Positions 1 through 14,334 of a DNA stretch of 64,000 nt are shown piece after piece (position 1 is the first letter of the stretch; every line of letters starts with the position of its first letter). The translations under genes were made by a program, and so were the position numbers. The notes below the pieces were generated by a model. It saw nothing but the letters and a program-made list of their open reading frames with translations, searched no databases and had not been told where the DNA came from. This stretch comes from Certhia americana (Eukaryota; Chordata; Aves; Passeriformes; Certhiidae): positions 10,314,410-10,378,409 of the forward strand of contig CM031870.1 in assembly GCA_018697195.1 (NCBI GenBank), written 5' to 3'.

Positions 1-1229
1 TACTCAGTACCCTTCCAGATCATTGTATTTAAAGTTGTGAGTCCACTTTAGATAATCAAAATACTTGTTCAGTAGGCGAACTGGAACTCTGACACCCATA
101 ATGTGACAAAGCCCGCTCATTGTGCATCCTTACAGCACTGGCTGGTTGGGCTGTACAACCACCTGAACCCAGCAGAGCAAGTTCTCCAGTACAGAAAGTG
201 GTACTCAAAGAATCAGCTTTAAAAAAAGAAACTTGTACAGAACTTCCATTCCTACACAAGATGTTCACACATACTGAGTACATCTATAGGTTGAGCTGAA
301 AAAGAGAAAAATTCTTACATTTAAGAAAAAAAAAATAAAATTTGGTTTGAAAACTTAAATTGCTTTGAAAAGCAAATCAGGTTCTGGCTCCTCATATTAA
401 AGGATACTTAAAAATTAAAGCCAACAGATCAATACCACAACTGATTTCAGTCACGGACTAAAATCTTTCTGATGACTAGGGGAATTTATAACTCACAAAC
501 TCTTGAAAAAACTGATACTTTTCCCCCAAGTTCAAAGTAATTAAAGAATGATACCAATTCAGTATGCAAATCAGCCCATGAGGATTAGGCAAAGGTAGCT
601 ATTATCTCTGCAAAGCACGTGCATAACAATGAATATTTAAAGAGAAGATCTTCCATTTCGGTAATATTTTATGAGAACACAAAAAACAGTAAAAATTCTG
701 TCTCAGACATCTTATGCAACATCCTCCTTCTAGCAGCATTTTTCTCTTAGATGAGTTTTACAATATTCTTATCCAAGAAATCTTTCTTTCCAAAATGCTA
801 AATTTGCAGAGGTATATTCTCATTTCACTGTGATTTAAAAAACAATAATTCTGTTTGAGAGATGTCAGTGCTTTTTAGGGCTCAAAGTGTAGATAAGGTA
901 AGAGCATGTTTTATTGGCTCACTTTTAAAGGTCTTGAAAATTAACAATTCTCAGTGAGTATAGCTAGGTTTCGGAAACCATGATTTTTATTTAAAGCAAT
1001 AGCCAATTCTCCAGCTACTTTGCAGTGCAATATTTGGATTTATCTCAGAAAGTGACTGTTGGGTTTTATTGTTAGGAAGTTATTTGGACAATATGGATTA
1101 ATCTAAAGCTAAATCCAAACAACTGCCAAGAGCAAGTCTAGCTAATTGGCAAATATAAACAGACTCTTACTGCCACAATTCCCAGGAGCTCCCAGGGCAA
1201 TATCATACATTGCTTCCATGTCTCAGTGA
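1..1229. other. Intergenic, no feature recognised
   Basis: This is AT-rich non-coding sequence with short A and T runs. No exon with splice sites, RNA gene or named repeat was seen. Confidence 0.6.
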
Positions 1230-1648
1230 TGCCTTTTGGAGAGTGACTTGGAACAAAGACTAGACAAATCAAAAGGATAAAGCAGGTATTTATTAAAAGG
1301 TCTCAATTGTAGGCTTGGTCAGCACAAGAGCCTGGCTGGGCCACACCCAAGATGCATCTCAAAATGGTCACAAAAATGGGCAACTGATCACGAGGTCTCA
1401 CGCTTTTATAAATTCTGGTCCATTAGCATATTTGAGTTAATTGTCCAATTATAGCTTCAGGTTATGAAACTATGTCCTACGTGTTTTTTCTTCTCACTTC
1501 ACCCTTGTATTTGTTCTTGGCCTTGAAAGTTGTATTGGTTGTCCTTGGTACCAAGCTAGAGAAGACTTAATATGAAACTCAGAACTACCCACCAAAACAG
1601 CACAGAATCTAAAAAATATAAAAGCTAAAACTTAAGGCATCATAAACA
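1230..1648 (-). mobile_element. Candidate solo LTR of an endogenous retrovirus
   Basis: On the minus strand a TATAAAAG box (1411-1404) is followed about 110 bases later by AATAAA (1294-1289), the U3-R-U5 layout of an LTR. The wording, for example GGTCTCACGCTTTTATAAAT on the plus strand, resembles a widespread passerine LTR. Possible TG...CA ends lie at about 1648 and 1230, but no clean target-site duplication is visible. No retroviral reading frame adjoins it. Confidence 0.6.
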
Positions 1649-1794
1649 GTGGGAAAATACTCCATCATCTGTGACTGTAAAGCCAGATCTGAAAATGCCC
1701 CATATCAGAGCAATAAGTGGATTTAAACCCAGAAAACAGCTATCGTAGTTTTGGTTTGCCAATTTGAAATTTCTCAATCAAGAGCAAAGCAGGC

Positions 1795-3275
1795 TTAAGC
1801 TTAAAAGTAATATAACTTTATTAAGTAACATTAAAAGGATAAAGAAAAAAAAAAAAAAAAAACAAGGATCAGAATGAAACCTTCAGAACAGTCGTTCTCC
1901 CTCCCCACATTTTCTTTGCTTTCCAACTGACAATGTACAGAAAACAACACGCAGAAATCTCAGTCAGTTTTCCACTTCTAAAATAGTCTTTCTGCAGTGC
2001 ACTTAGGGAGGGAAGCACCTCTTGTTTGCTAAGGAAAATTCCCCCACAAGAAAACAGTTCTCTCATGCTTTCATTCTTCACAAAGCAGCCACCCAGAACA
2101 TCTACCTTGTGAAGCCCCTCCCATCCACCCAATTCTTTACAGATGTGCCTCTGGCCGTATTGACATACAGGGTTTTGAATTTTTTTTAAAGATAAACTGT
2201 TCAAAGCAAAGCTTCTCTTTATTTTTAAAATCATCTTCATCTCAGGAAACAGTCTCTTCTTCTCTCGGGGACAAAAAATATCTCCATAACATCATCTCTC
2301 TGTTCAAACTTCTCATGGAAGCACAGCCACTTCAACCTTGGCTCACCTTAACACTGCATTTCTTTGTTCAGGTTTACAGTTTGAACTTTCCCCATACTTC
2401 TCTGTGGCTTAAACGAAATATCTCAATATATTACAGTCAATCACTATAGCTGACAAGAGATTTTCAGCTTGAAAAGCAGCTCCCCATACTCCTTCATCTA
2501 AGACAATCACTCTTTCTTTGCTGGCTTTAATATCTTCATGTTGGTCTCTCTACATGTCTTCGCTTTTGTTCTTTTCTCCCATTCAGGGAAAATGAGTTCT
2601 GGACGTCTCTCTTCTGTGCAATAAAAGAGTTAACAAAGACAGTGGCCGTCCAGGACAGTCAGGTGCTGCATTTGCAGCTGTGCTGGAAATCTTGTGATGG
2701 AAATGTGTAGGATCTTCACCAAGCCCATAGCAGTCTAGGGTGTCAGATTTCAAACCCATGCAGGGGGTAAGATCTCAGAGACTTGAGCTCAAAGGCAGCC
2801 GCTGAAGGTCTTTTTCAGCTGAGGGGAAGTTAAATACTGTTCTCTCTCTCCATCCCACTCAGTCCTATCAGGGTGGGCCAGGGCCTGCAGCGAATTCCCG
2901 TCTGGGCCTGCTTGGCATCTCCTCCCCGCACTGCCCAGAAAGCCATCGGCTGAGTTTGCCATGGCTAAAGCAGCAGCAGAGCCCAGCCCAGGGCCAGCTA
3001 AGCAGGGCTCCATGTCAGCAGCAGATGTTATCAAACTCTGCCAGCCCTACCTGGGCCCATGTGCCCCCCCCCCTCCCCCCACTCTGCCCAATGCCAAGGG
3101 GAGGAGATCTTCTCTCTCCGAATGCTGGAATGAAAAGAGAGCTTCCCAGCTTTTGCTTTGTCTTGAAATGTACTCTTCCCAGAGATGAAATGCCTTCTAA
3201 TTGGTCTAACAAGATGTCAATCTCAAAGCCTGCTTGCTCACTCCTGTGGGGCTCATCAAAATACCACAACAGCTT
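1795..3275 (-). mobile_element. Candidate long LTR or ERV-derived block
   Basis: This non-coding stretch resembles a long LTR seen repeatedly in songbird DNA, with its 3' end at low coordinates: an AATAAA-type signal on the minus strand near 1820 precedes an A-rich run (plus strand, 1843-1862). It contains no gag, pol or env homology. The family cannot be named and the edges are approximate. Confidence 0.4.
3063..3081 (+). repeat. Poly-C tract
   Basis: Two runs of C (nine and six) with a single T between them lie inside the candidate LTR block. Such tracts are prone to sequencing error. Confidence 0.85.
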
Positions 3276-3390
3276 TTATTTCTAAATTTGGATTTTTTTT
3301 TAGTCACTTCCATAATTCCACTGTCTCACTTAGAACAGGTCAAAAGTTTTAAAGCAAAAGTTTCTTTCCAAGCAGAATGATTTAAAAATA

Positions 3391-3500
3391 GCCTGGACGG
3401 GGCACTCAGTGACAGAGTTTAGTTGATGAGGAGCTGGGTCACAGATTGGACTTTATAATCTCAAGGATCTTTCCCAACCTAGTTCATTCTGTGATTCTGT
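3391..3500 (+). mobile_element. CR1 LINE 3'-end fragment
   Basis: The segment runs from GCCTGGACGGGGCACTCAGT through a degenerate GGTCACAGATTGGACTT and AAGGATCTTTCCCAACCT to the repeat ATTCTGTGATTCTGT. That is the characteristic CR1 3' UTR ending in its 8-bp tail repeat. Only the 3' end remains, as is usual for 5'-truncated CR1 copies. Family recognition is from memory of the avian consensus. Confidence 0.8.
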
Positions 3501-5830
3501 TACATTAGCGATTCCTGTATCACACTTGAAATTTTCCATATTCCAATTCTGAAAAAAAAACATAGCATCAATTCAGAAAAAAATATTACAGAAATACAAT
3601 CAAATTTCCTTTAATTTAAAACAACACAGGAATTTTCCAAATCCAGAATTTTCAGAGTTTCCCTGTGGCACAAAGCGAGGTTTACCCTTCTTGGCTCATC
3701 CCTCAATAACACCATAATTCAAATACCTCCCCACCAGTCCTGCAGACCAGAGCAGCAGTAAGCCCCCCTGTGCTCACCTGTGCTTACCAGCTCCTCCGAT
3801 GCTGACAGAATGATCAGCCCTGTAAATCCTCTTTAAAAAATGGCATCATCCTATGGACATATGAGAAAAGCTTAGTTTTTTCACTGTTAAAACTTAACTT
3901 GTTCCTTCTTTTATATTAATTTTCCCTAAGTAAAGTGATAAATCTTGGCTGTCTGTATGTATGCATGCCTGTATTTGCACATAGAGCAAACAAAAACCCA
4001 CCTGATCTACTCTGCTACGGATCTGCTTGTTAGAGTACCTTTGGAGAATGTTTTTTCTCTGGAAATAGAATCATACTTCGGAATATGTTTCTTTGTATAA
4101 CTTTCTGCTGGGAGGTCAAATCCCTTCCATTTCATTGCCTGGATTCTCTATCACATACCACAAGAGTGAAGATTACCATTGGCTACATCCTGGTTTTAGC
4201 AATTAGAGACATTGGATGGGTCTGAGTGGGTTTGATTGCACTAAAACAGATTTCCCTATCAGCTGTTAAATTCAGGACACAATTTTTTAATTCTCTCCTT
4301 AGCCTTTTTTGGGTTCTGCTTTCCTAAAGAAAAAGAGAATATTCCTAAATTGTCCTTCCCCTTCCTAGAGCAGAGGATTGCTCCTTCTTTGGGGAATTTT
4401 GTCTTTAGTTAGGTAAATTGTCACAGAAATGATACCTGCAGGAAGCTGCTCTGAGCGGGACCCTTCTGCTACCAGCTCTAAAGATTCCCCACGGAATTTA
4501 CTGAAAGATGATAAGTGTTATCTCTCTACAGACAGGATGCAAACGCTATGCAGTTCTGCAAAGAAACTGGAAATTGGTTCCCCCTTTACAAAAACGGATT
4601 AATTACAGAGCCTTGTATCATGGGTAGCAGTTTAGCCCAGAGATTAAGATTCCTACCATCCCAGTTTTGCAGCTAATAATAATCTTTGCTGAAGAGAGGA
4701 GGCAGGGACATCCCACCTGCTGCCAGTGACCTGCTTGAGGAAGGTCATATATCATACTCACCATTCCTGATAAATGCACACAAGGTGATGTGGCCAGACC
4801 AAGGGATGGAGCCAGGTGAGGGCACAGCCCACTCCGACCTGGAAATCAGTTGCAACGAGCACAGCTTGTCCCTGGATGACACTTGGGCACAAAGGGTAAT
4901 TCCAGGTGCCAAACACAGCCTTGGCTTTTGCCAGAGCTTGTAGGACTGGCCTGATAGCACTGATATAGCTTGATAGTAACATTTCCAAAGGAAGCCAGAG
5001 CCCTCTGACATGCACCCTGCCAACTACAGGGACCAGGTTCTGGGCCAGCTGATCAGGCTGGGAAAAGGCACTTGAACCATTCAGTCAACTGGTTGAACCA
5101 AACACCGCCCTTCTCTTTCTCCCTGCTTTGTGCTCACATCTCTTCTCAGCGTGGCTGAGTTTCATGGGGAGAAGATTTGATTTGTTTGGCTTTGGTTTTT
5201 TCCCCCAACAATCTTTAGGAGATGTTAAATAGAACACTTTCCTTCGTGGCTGTGCTGACACTGATGGACAGGAAGGGCAGAAAGGCAGAAGGGGTGCAGG
5301 GACCTCGACAACTTGAGCGTGGGTCGTTCATGCTCTGGGAAGGGAAGTGTGAGAAGTCCTTCCTCCACTTAGCCAACACTGTGGGCAGCTGATATTTCTA
5401 TCCTTGGACAGGTCAAATGTCTCCCAACAGGAGACTTAGGAAGTGGGCAGCACTCTGCAGAGCCCAGCCCAGCTGTAACTGTGTGCTGACACACCACACC
5501 AGCAAAATCAATTCATTCCTTTGATGGAGGCAATAACCATAAAAGAAAAATGGGGAGAAAACCAAACAAGACCTTATGACATTTGTGACACTCACATTAA
5601 CACAAATGGCAAGAGGTCCTATTTTTAAAGGCCATCACCCTGCTGATGTCAGACCACACTTGTGTCAGCAGTAACCTACAGCAGCTCTCTGCATCAGCTG
5701 GCTCTTCCATGGCAGAAAGCTGACCCCACAATATCCCCTCAAGTCTAAAGGCTGAGCTACCACCTAAAATCACATCAACATGCCTCTGTTTTAAAGTCTT
5801 TCTCCGGGAAACTAGACTCTGTAACTGAGG

Positions 5831-5905
5831 AAAAACAACAAACAAACAAACAAACAAACAAACAAACAAACAAAAACAAACAAACAAAAAAAAAACAAAA
5901 AAAAA
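5831..5905 (+). repeat. (CAAA)n microsatellite
   Basis: About eleven near-perfect CAAA/AAAC units run from 5836, grading into A-rich sequence with interspersed C to 5905. It is a simple repeat with no coding meaning. Confidence 0.95.
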
Positions 5906-8900
5906 GCGGTATTTACTTTATGTGTGCTTAAATTCAGCGATGACTGATTCTGCAGAGGAAATCCAGATCTGTCCAGGGGAGAAAAAGGAGGCAGAACAAA
6001 GATGCCAATAAACAGTCAACACTCACAGAAACGTGGAAAGAATTAAAATAAACCCAACTTTTATGAGATTTGCTTCATGGTCTTACATGGCTAATGGACA
6101 GTTATAAGGAAATGAGTGGTTTTCAGTCTCTCCAGGTTAAGGATATATTTTTAAGACTTCAGATTAATGAGACCTAGTTCACTCATTTAAAGTAAGAAAA
6201 ATTCTTGTTTAACTGCTCAAAAGAAAATCCCAGTAATAAATAGACACCAGAAGTAATAAATCAGACATGGTAGTCTCATTTTCAGTACCCTAATTAGCTC
6301 AAGAGATTGGTAGATCAAACCAAATTTCAATCTTCCAGAAATATAAAAACTATTGCTTTTATTAGCTCATTTGCCAAGATTGTACAGTCACTGTGTTTAT
6401 GCTCCTGCCTGTTTGTCCACTGATAATTTTGGAGCCTGCTGGCCAAGTTTAACTTGAATTAATAACAACGTAGTAGTCTCAAAGATGTTATTTTGTCAGA
6501 CATGTTTTGTGACCAATCTCAAGCCAGGAAAGATTCAAACAAATGACCCTACTTTGGCAGGCAGAAGCAACGTGGTGTGAAAAATTCTTACCCTGATTGC
6601 ACAGGAATGGGTTGGCACAGCGAGAGAGGAAATACAGAATCACACATGAGGATATGGACAGGTCATAGACACATGGCACGGAAAGCTCACATAGTTACAA
6701 AACAGCCAGTAAATATCTGTGATTTGAAATCTGTGATTTCAAATAGAATCACTTGCTATCACACCACATTTAATTATTCTAAAAAATTTTAATTATTTTA
6801 ATACTAGAAATATTCCATTACCTATACGGCAAAAAATATGTGAGAAATTTTGCTGCCACTAGCCCAAAATTCCCACAAACTGAGGGGAGATAATCCTTTG
6901 CAAATCTGATGAGCAAGCTTTGTTCTAGGAAGGACATTCCTAACCTGTTGCTTACAACCTATTTCATGTTATTACTAAAATATTTACTGAATGGATATGA
7001 TGCAATATCTCCTTCTCTTTGCAAAATTCTCCTAAGGCAAAAAATAGGTTACAACCTAAAAATAACATGAACAATATTGGAAATCAATGACATACTCTCT
7101 GAGCAAGAACAAATAACCAAGACCCAGACTTCTATTTTTAGGAATGGATTATGTGTTTGCCTGGCCTTGGCAATGACTACTTTCTTTATGTAGCAATTCT
7201 GTAACATAACCACCCATTTATTAAATGAGATGTTTGCTACACAACCTTGTAACAGTGTCTATGGCTCTACACAAAGTTAACTACTAACACTACCCAGAGG
7301 TTAGTGGAACACCAAGGTGTGTCTTAGTTAAACACCCAGCTTCTCCCAGGTGCCTCTTTAGCTGAAGTCAGCTAGCAAAAAGGGATGACAAAATGGATCA
7401 CAGTCACAGAAGCCAGCTACTCCTACAGTTCCATCCCTGATCAGAACATTTGTACTTGAGAGTGATGGACTTGTAACAGGAGAGAAGTCTTTGATCTTCT
7501 TGCTCTTGAAGGAGTGAGCAGAAACCACAGAACACTTCAAACCACTACCTTTAAGGCAAAGACAGCACACACCTTGGGTGTTGCTTACACTCCAAAGAAA
7601 CAAATGAGGAAAAGGAGCAGTGGAGCAGCCCAAACCAACTCAACAGCACTGTTGCTTGACTCTTACCGTTTAGCAGTTGAACAGAACTGGCAGTGAAAAG
7701 GTATAAAAGGCCCTAACCACCCAGAATACTTAATAATCCCAGCCTCAAAGTGATTTCCGGTCTGCTTGATAGGAATTATCTGAGAAAAATAGAGGAGGAT
7801 GCAACATGTTAAGGTGCAGATACCTGAACTCTTGCTCAATGCACTTGACCATGTGGTCCTCAATGTGATTCCCAGCCAGACCCAGCATGATAGCTTAAAT
7901 ACATGCTAGAGGGATTATCTGGCCAATATGACATTTCATGTGATGCCAGCTCACCTTGAAACCTGTGGTAAAATTTGTACAATAAATTCCAGGCTGCTGA
8001 CAAAACATCCTGAATGACACCAGAGCACTGAGAAGCTCTAGCTTTGTCAGTGTCACATGCTGTGGCAAATTCAGACTCACCTCTTTTTGCCATAAGGAGC
8101 ATTTGAAAACTAAACAGCAACCTTCTCTTTAGCCTCCTAGCCAGGACTAAGATGGGGATGTGACTGAGAAATCATCCTTACTCCAGCTTTTGGGATTTCT
8201 CATTTCTAAGACCTTTACCAGCTCTGTTATCAGAGACATGCACACATGTGACAAAGATGGGAACCAGAAGCTCAGCAGTGTGGCACCATGCTAAGGAAAG
8301 TGTTCATGGCTCTTGCTTCTCTTATTCAGCACATGAATCTACAGCTTGCAGTTCTAGGTTCCAGATATTCAAATCTAATGATTTCACCAGTGACTCACCA
8401 GCAAAAAAGCATTTTCTGCACTCTTCAGTGCTGTAGGATATATACTTATCAAAATGCAAAATTTTATCTTTCCTTGACACAAGGGAGCTATACAATCACT
8501 TAAAAGGAGATAAGGAGTAAAATTATGTCTTTTTTTACAATTGTTAAGGTGGTTTACTCTAGATGGAAGTACAATGCCTTTACCTGCTCATTTTAAGAGT
8601 CTGTCTATATGGAGAGAAAGATACAGAAGCATTTGCCAGAAAAAATATTTTCTGATTTCCCTTAAAACTCTCATTTATCAATATTTTAGTCCATGTTTAG
8701 CTTTATTCTACATAATATTCATTAACTTTTCCCACTAAGATTTCATTTACTTTTATTATTAATGTTATTACTCAGAAAAGCTGAAAGCAAAAGTTGAGCC
8801 TGGGAATGGAAAACACTTATACATTTTTATCATTTGTGCAGGATGCATAAAAAGAGCGTGGTTTCTGTTACTCTGCCTCCCAGGGGAATTCACTGTTCCA

Positions 8901-10729
8901 AAGAAGCTCACCACCTGGTGAAAATGCTTTATTCCTCACCTTTCTTATTTGCCTGTAACACTGAGAATAAAAGCAATTTTTGACATTTGCAGGACAACCA
9001 AACTTCTAATTGACCTGGTGAAGGGTGCAAAGTCCTCTGCAGAACTTCTGCTCCCCATGGGAGAGATTTTGACTGCATCCTCACCATCAAAATCTTGGAA
9101 TAATTTCAATGTAACAGAACTGTTATAAATTCCTGAGAGCACAGCAGATCTCAGAGTGGGGCCTGTCTCAAACGGCAGCTTCACACAACATCCATGTGTT
9201 GCTTCTTTACAGGCCATCTCTTGAAGTCTGTGAACAAGAGCCCACTGCCACAGATCCCTCAGAGGCAGAGTGATTCAAATGATTCTTTCTGCCTGTTGCC
9301 ATTCCCCAGAAATGCAGGAATTTCATGTACCAGAGACAACAGCTCCACCTGGCAAATTGGGAAGGTAACAGGGAGTGTACAAATTCAGCATCTACTTGCA
9401 GGAAGTCCTAAAAGGATACTCTTTAATGTTTTGGAATTATTTTAGTAGGAATGATGTAATAGTCAAATTGCTTTTGCACAGTTCATTGTTACAATGTGTA
9501 GCATGAAAAGAGGGAAGAATTATGCCTTCTCCTGAGCCTCCTGTACTGAAGTTAATTTCATCAGGATGATCATTGCCTGGGAGTACCCAGCCCTGTGAGG
9601 ACCTTTCTTTTCATGCATTAGTGAATTATGTTTTAATTCCACATTATCAGTGATGGAAATACTATGCAGAAAACCCATCACATATAGAAAATTTGAGACC
9701 ATCATTGCCATCTGCCTCACCAAAAAGCTGCCGAGCTCCACACTGTTCTCAGATGCCTTAGCAGCACCTCAATCAACAATTCAGTGTATCATTATCTGTG
9801 CTGAATTTATTCTTGATCTTTGACTCCTTAATACAGAAAAATCCAGTAATAAAGTGCCAGCCAGAGGTCTGGCTTTCCACAGATCATTCAGAATATTTTT
9901 CTGTTTCAAATTTGAATCCTTTAAAGACACTCCTATTCCACTGCTTTTTGAGTCCTGTGGATGTTCCTTATTTCATCTGCTTCTCCTTGTCTCATTCTGC
10001 TAGAGACCCTCCCTGTTGGATAAAGTCATCAGGTCTTTGAATAAGGAGAAACAATTTCTTTCACTTGATTAACTGTATGATTTAATGTTATCAGCTCCAT
10101 TAGGGGACAGGAGCATGAGACAGACTGTCAGGGAATCAAAGTCAGTCACAGCAACATAAATCTCTGCAGCAATGCTGTGATGATTGAATAATCAATTGCA
10201 CTTCCCAGGGAGTTTGCCTCCAATAATAAAAAACTTTCTTGCAGCTTTCAAAAGTATTGTGCTGCACAGGAGATTGACAGTAAAAACAAAACTCCTACAG
10301 CATCACTTCTTAGATTATTTTCAGATCTTGGCATGGGTAAGGTACAAATTTGGGGCAAATCAGATATAAGAATATGACATTAAGAGAAAAATATCTGTAA
10401 GTAACTGCACTTATTAAAATAGCATAAATTAACTTTGGCCCTATCCAGGTGCCACTGGCCAGGGGAGCACCTATTGCAGAGTGAGTTTTCAGCTGCCTGA
10501 AGGCTGAGAGCGTCCTGTCCAGGTTTTCATTAACTAATAACTCAGAAGGTTCTTCTTGGTAAGTGTGTGGTCTAAGGCAGTGCTAAACTGCTCAGTCATT
10601 GTTGAACATTTGAAAGAGAGCTGCCCACTGCACCAGGTGGGTGCTTTCAAGCCCCAGGGAGCCGTCACTGGAGGCACCACAGTTCGTGTTGGACACAGCA
10701 CACAAACCCTGAGCTTTCCTGCAGCCCAA

Positions 10730-10782
10730 GGGCAGCCAGTGCAGCTCCAGTGCAGCCCTAGTGCAGCTCCAGTGCAGCCCCC
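10730..10782 (+). repeat. CAGTGCAGC-type short tandem repeat
   Basis: The motif CAGTGCAGCTC/CC repeats about four or five times with a period of 10-11 bases. It is a degenerate minisatellite. Confidence 0.75.
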
Positions 10783-11747
10783 AGTGCCCCAGTCCCTCTT
10801 GCCTTAGTCACTATTTCGTGTGCCTCCAGCTTATGAACTGCTGGGCTGCAGGGAGGTTGGAAATTTTGCTGGGGAGGTGACAGTGAAGTGTGTTGGCCAA
10901 GTCAGATAAGGCTTTTGCTGTAAAACCAAGCTGTTTGGTTCAACCACTGATATACACAAGCTATTTTTGTCTGATGGGATTCACCAGTCAATTCTGGTAC
11001 ATCAGTATCCACGTCAAAACTGTCACATGTGGTAGATGTCTCAGGACATCAGAACATGGACTGATAAAGTCTAATAAGGCCAACCAGGACTTCAGAGAAA
11101 ATTTGGAAGTTTTGAGCCCAGGCCAAGAACACAATTTGGTAAATTCCTGTCTGAAATTAAAACTTTTGTACCACCTCACTCTGTACCACCCACAATAAAA
11201 GTCACTGCAGCTACCAAGAAAATGAAGTGAAATACAAAATAATCAAACTCATCATGTGCCAAGGGAAACCTGACTGATTTCTGCAGTGCTGATTAGTTGG
11301 TCCCCCTCATCTGGAGAGCATTAGCATGAGAGAAGAAGACACATTTGATAGGCACTGAAATATCAAGGTTATCTCTTTGGCAGTGTGGCTGAGGTTATTG
11401 TCCCAGGAAAGGTTTGTGTCTTCTCATTATCACATCTTCCCCTTCTGCTTCCCATACCTCTGTGAGGGTGAGGCATGACCACCCCAAAGAAGAAACTAGC
11501 CCACTCTTGGGTACTTCCAGGCAACCACAATTTTTCCTGCCCATTGAGGACACTACTCTCACACAGCTAGGTGGTACAGTAACTTACTCCACTCTGCAGC
11601 AGCTGCTTGCCAGAGATTAGGACTTTCAGCACTTTTTTAAAAAAAATAATTTACATCTTCAATTCCCAGTCAATTCTCAACTCTGCTGCAATTCAACCAT
11701 CTGACAGGAGCACACCAAACCTCATGTTTAGGAAATTCATGTCTCTG

Positions 11748-11771
11748 TATATACATATATATATATATATG
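11748..11771 (+). repeat. (TA)n microsatellite
   Basis: Alternating TA dinucleotides, with one CA interruption near the start, form a short simple repeat. Confidence 0.85.
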
Positions 11772-12179
11772 TTCTCAAATAAGATATATTAATCATTTAA
11801 AGCCCAGACTTCAGGCCATTTTTGAAGCTGCTCATCTCCAGCCATCACATGCTGCAGGAGGAAGCAATAGATCTCATACCCAAGTAGATTAACTCTCCAG
11901 AGCTTTTCTAACTAGAGACACTAGCTCCTTGCCAAGGAGATGTGCTTGGTGCAGCTTATTTTAGATCTGCAGTTCTGACGACCAGACACTTTTCTTCTTA
12001 TGATCTTCTGTAATTGGAAGACAACCTTTTTCTGAGTAATGAAATCTCAGAAACACTCTTCATGAAGTAGCATACTTTCATGATAAAAACAGATCTACAA
12101 AATGATAACTTAACTGTAACAGAGAATTTGCCCCTGTAAATACCAGAAGCAGTGAACCTTTAAAGTTGGCAGTAATCCC

Positions 12180-12400
12180 CACTCCAACCCCCTGCTCACA
12201 CTGGAGCCAACCTCAACATCAGGTCAGGTTGCTAAGGCCTGTGCCCAGTGAATCTCTGAGTGTCTCCAAGGACAGAGTTATCCCTGCTGCTCTGGATCCC
12301 CATGGCAATGCCTGACCACACTCACAGACAGAACAATTTTCCTATCTAACCATAATTCCACTTGCTGCAAACAGCTTAGCATTACCCTTTGCTACGCAGC
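12180..12400 (-). mobile_element. CR1 LINE 3'-end fragment, degraded
   Basis: Read on the plus strand, the segment follows the reverse complement of a CR1 3' end. Recognisable stretches are CCCACTCCAACCCCCTGC, TCAGGTTGCTAAGGCCTGTG, a match to the stock CACCACCCTCACAG sequence, and CCTATCTAACC followed by TTGCTGCAA. It is considerably diverged and has small indels, so it is an old copy. Confidence 0.7.
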
Positions 12401-14258
12401 TCAGAAGAGAGTCCATTTCTAGTCTCTGCAATTTCTCACTAGATTGCATTGTATTTATTATTTAAATTGATCTTTGGTGCTCTCCATATTTTAAGTTTCT
12501 AAAAATATGCCTTATTTAGTTGTGAGTGTTACTTGTAGAAACGTGAAGAAATGCTTTTCTACACAAGTGGCTCTGGAGTGTGAGGGTCCCTTCTGCAGGG
12601 AAACAAGGTTCACACTAGGACCACAGCCCTTGCAAGAACTCCTGTTAGGCAAAGCAATGTACATTTTCCAGCTTACCTTTCCTTCCTGCTTTACTCTGAG
12701 GGGTGTTTGATAGAGCTCCCCAGGAGCAGAAGCACAGCTCCTGTCACCACAAGAGTATCAAGCCTGAGTCTCAGCAGAAATTCAGTACCTCATCCAGACA
12801 GCAATAAGGACTAACATGCTTTCCTAACTCCTTTTGAGCTTCTTCCTTGGACTGGGACAGAATTTACAGAAATTTCTAGTCCTTTGTTACTCCCCATAAC
12901 AAAGGGGGAAGAAAACCAGGTCAAAAAACATTTTTCTTCCTCTTCCATCAGCTGTGAGCAGCTCCAGGCTCCGTGATGTGCAGCATGAGCAAATACCACC
13001 TCCAATGGACGGTTAAGGAGTCTGTAGAAGGAGGTTAGGGGTGTACTGGCTTCTCAAATGAGCAGTCCAAGGGCAAGACAAAGCCAACACTTAGGTGTTG
13101 TGGTGAATCCCAGCATAGAAATGAGATTTTCATTAAACCTGATGGTTTCACTCCATGTGTTACCTGTGTGCCTCAAACCTCTGAGCTGAAGTCAAGAAGA
13201 GGACCTGCAGTGCACACCCTTCCCCCCAAATGATGTGGGTCACATGACAGAAACCAGGAAAAGATGGGATCAGACCAAAGATCAGTGCAATACAGCAGGC
13301 TTAATAGAGTTTTCTGTGCTCTTTTCCTTGGAAAACATTGAGGGCTCAGTCCTTTGTTTTAACACACCACTACAGGTTTTGGCAGGTATGTAATAGAAGA
13401 AATACCACAGGGACATTTTATTGTGTTTCCTTTTTCAACTTTTCTCCTTCCCCTTACTGTCTTGGGAAAAAGTAGGTAGAGGAGTTTTAGCCATTGCAAA
13501 CTGCTGTACTAAAAAAATAGAATTTTGGGGAGCCCTAAAGCATTATTTGTAGCCACAATAAGCACAGTTTATAACTAAGCCTTTCACATTGGCAGATCAC
13601 AGCAGGGCACTGAAGAACTGATTGTGTACCTAAGTATGTTTGCATCCCACCTAAATACAAAGCATTAATTTAAAGTGATAAATGCCCACACACAGCACCC
13701 TTCAAACTGCAGAGGGATAAACAGCTGGGGTGAGCTGAATAACAACCCGCATGTGCACCTCAGACTCTGCTTCCTGCAAAGCGAGCTCACAGGGAATGCT
13801 GTCCCATCCCATGGAATAAATGTCAAACCTCAGGTGAGATGAACCCAAATCCCCCTCCCAACAGCCGCTACTGCCACTCAGAGCTCGCCAAGAGTCAAAC
13901 ATTGAGGCTCTTTGTCATTCTGTATTATTTAAAAATTCAGACATTGATTCTAGCACTTTGTCACATCACAGCATATTGCTCTTCTCTCTTTAGAACTGAT
14001 AGTGTGGAGCATGTAAAATAACAGACACCCCCTCTTCTCCTCTAGTCAAGCTTTAACTCCACAGAAGAAGTCCTTGTTCCCCAAACTTTTGTACGCTGCT
14101 CCTACATGCAAGGTATGGACTAAGACATTGACCCTGAATGAGTTCCTTGTAGCACAAATTCAGCAGCAGCACCAAACTACACAGGAGGTCTTGTAATTTT
14201 CTTTTGTTAATTTACATTACACATTAATCTAACATTATACATAGGTGAGAAGATTTTT

Positions 14259-14334
14259 TCAAAATCTGCAAAATGCTGCAACAATCCATTTCTCCCAACC
14301 TTCATCTGACTCTTCTTCAAGGCTGAATCTCCTC
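14259..14334 (+). repeat. 76-bp exact direct repeat, copy 1
   Basis: This 76-base sequence, starting TCAAAATCTGCAAAATGCTG, recurs without mismatch at 15419-15494. The two copies are 1,160 bases apart and flank the GATA array and its gap. It matches no transposon I recognise. Confidence 0.95.

Larger units (their letters stand above)
3501..12179. other. Intergenic, only simple repeats
   Basis: Apart from the (CAAA)n and (TA)n microsatellites and the CAGTGCAGC repeat listed separately, this is unique-looking non-coding sequence. Reading frames are short and lack homology I recognise. Confidence 0.6.

Noticed and set aside
1230..3275. A complete provirus formed by the two neighbouring LTR-like blocks
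   Set aside because: The blocks are different sequences and no gag, pol or env frame lies between them.
7702..7710. Perfect TATA box TATAAAAGG on the plus strand
   Set aside because: No LTR, exon, CpG enrichment or initiator context was found around it; a single TATA match in 64 kb is expected by chance.
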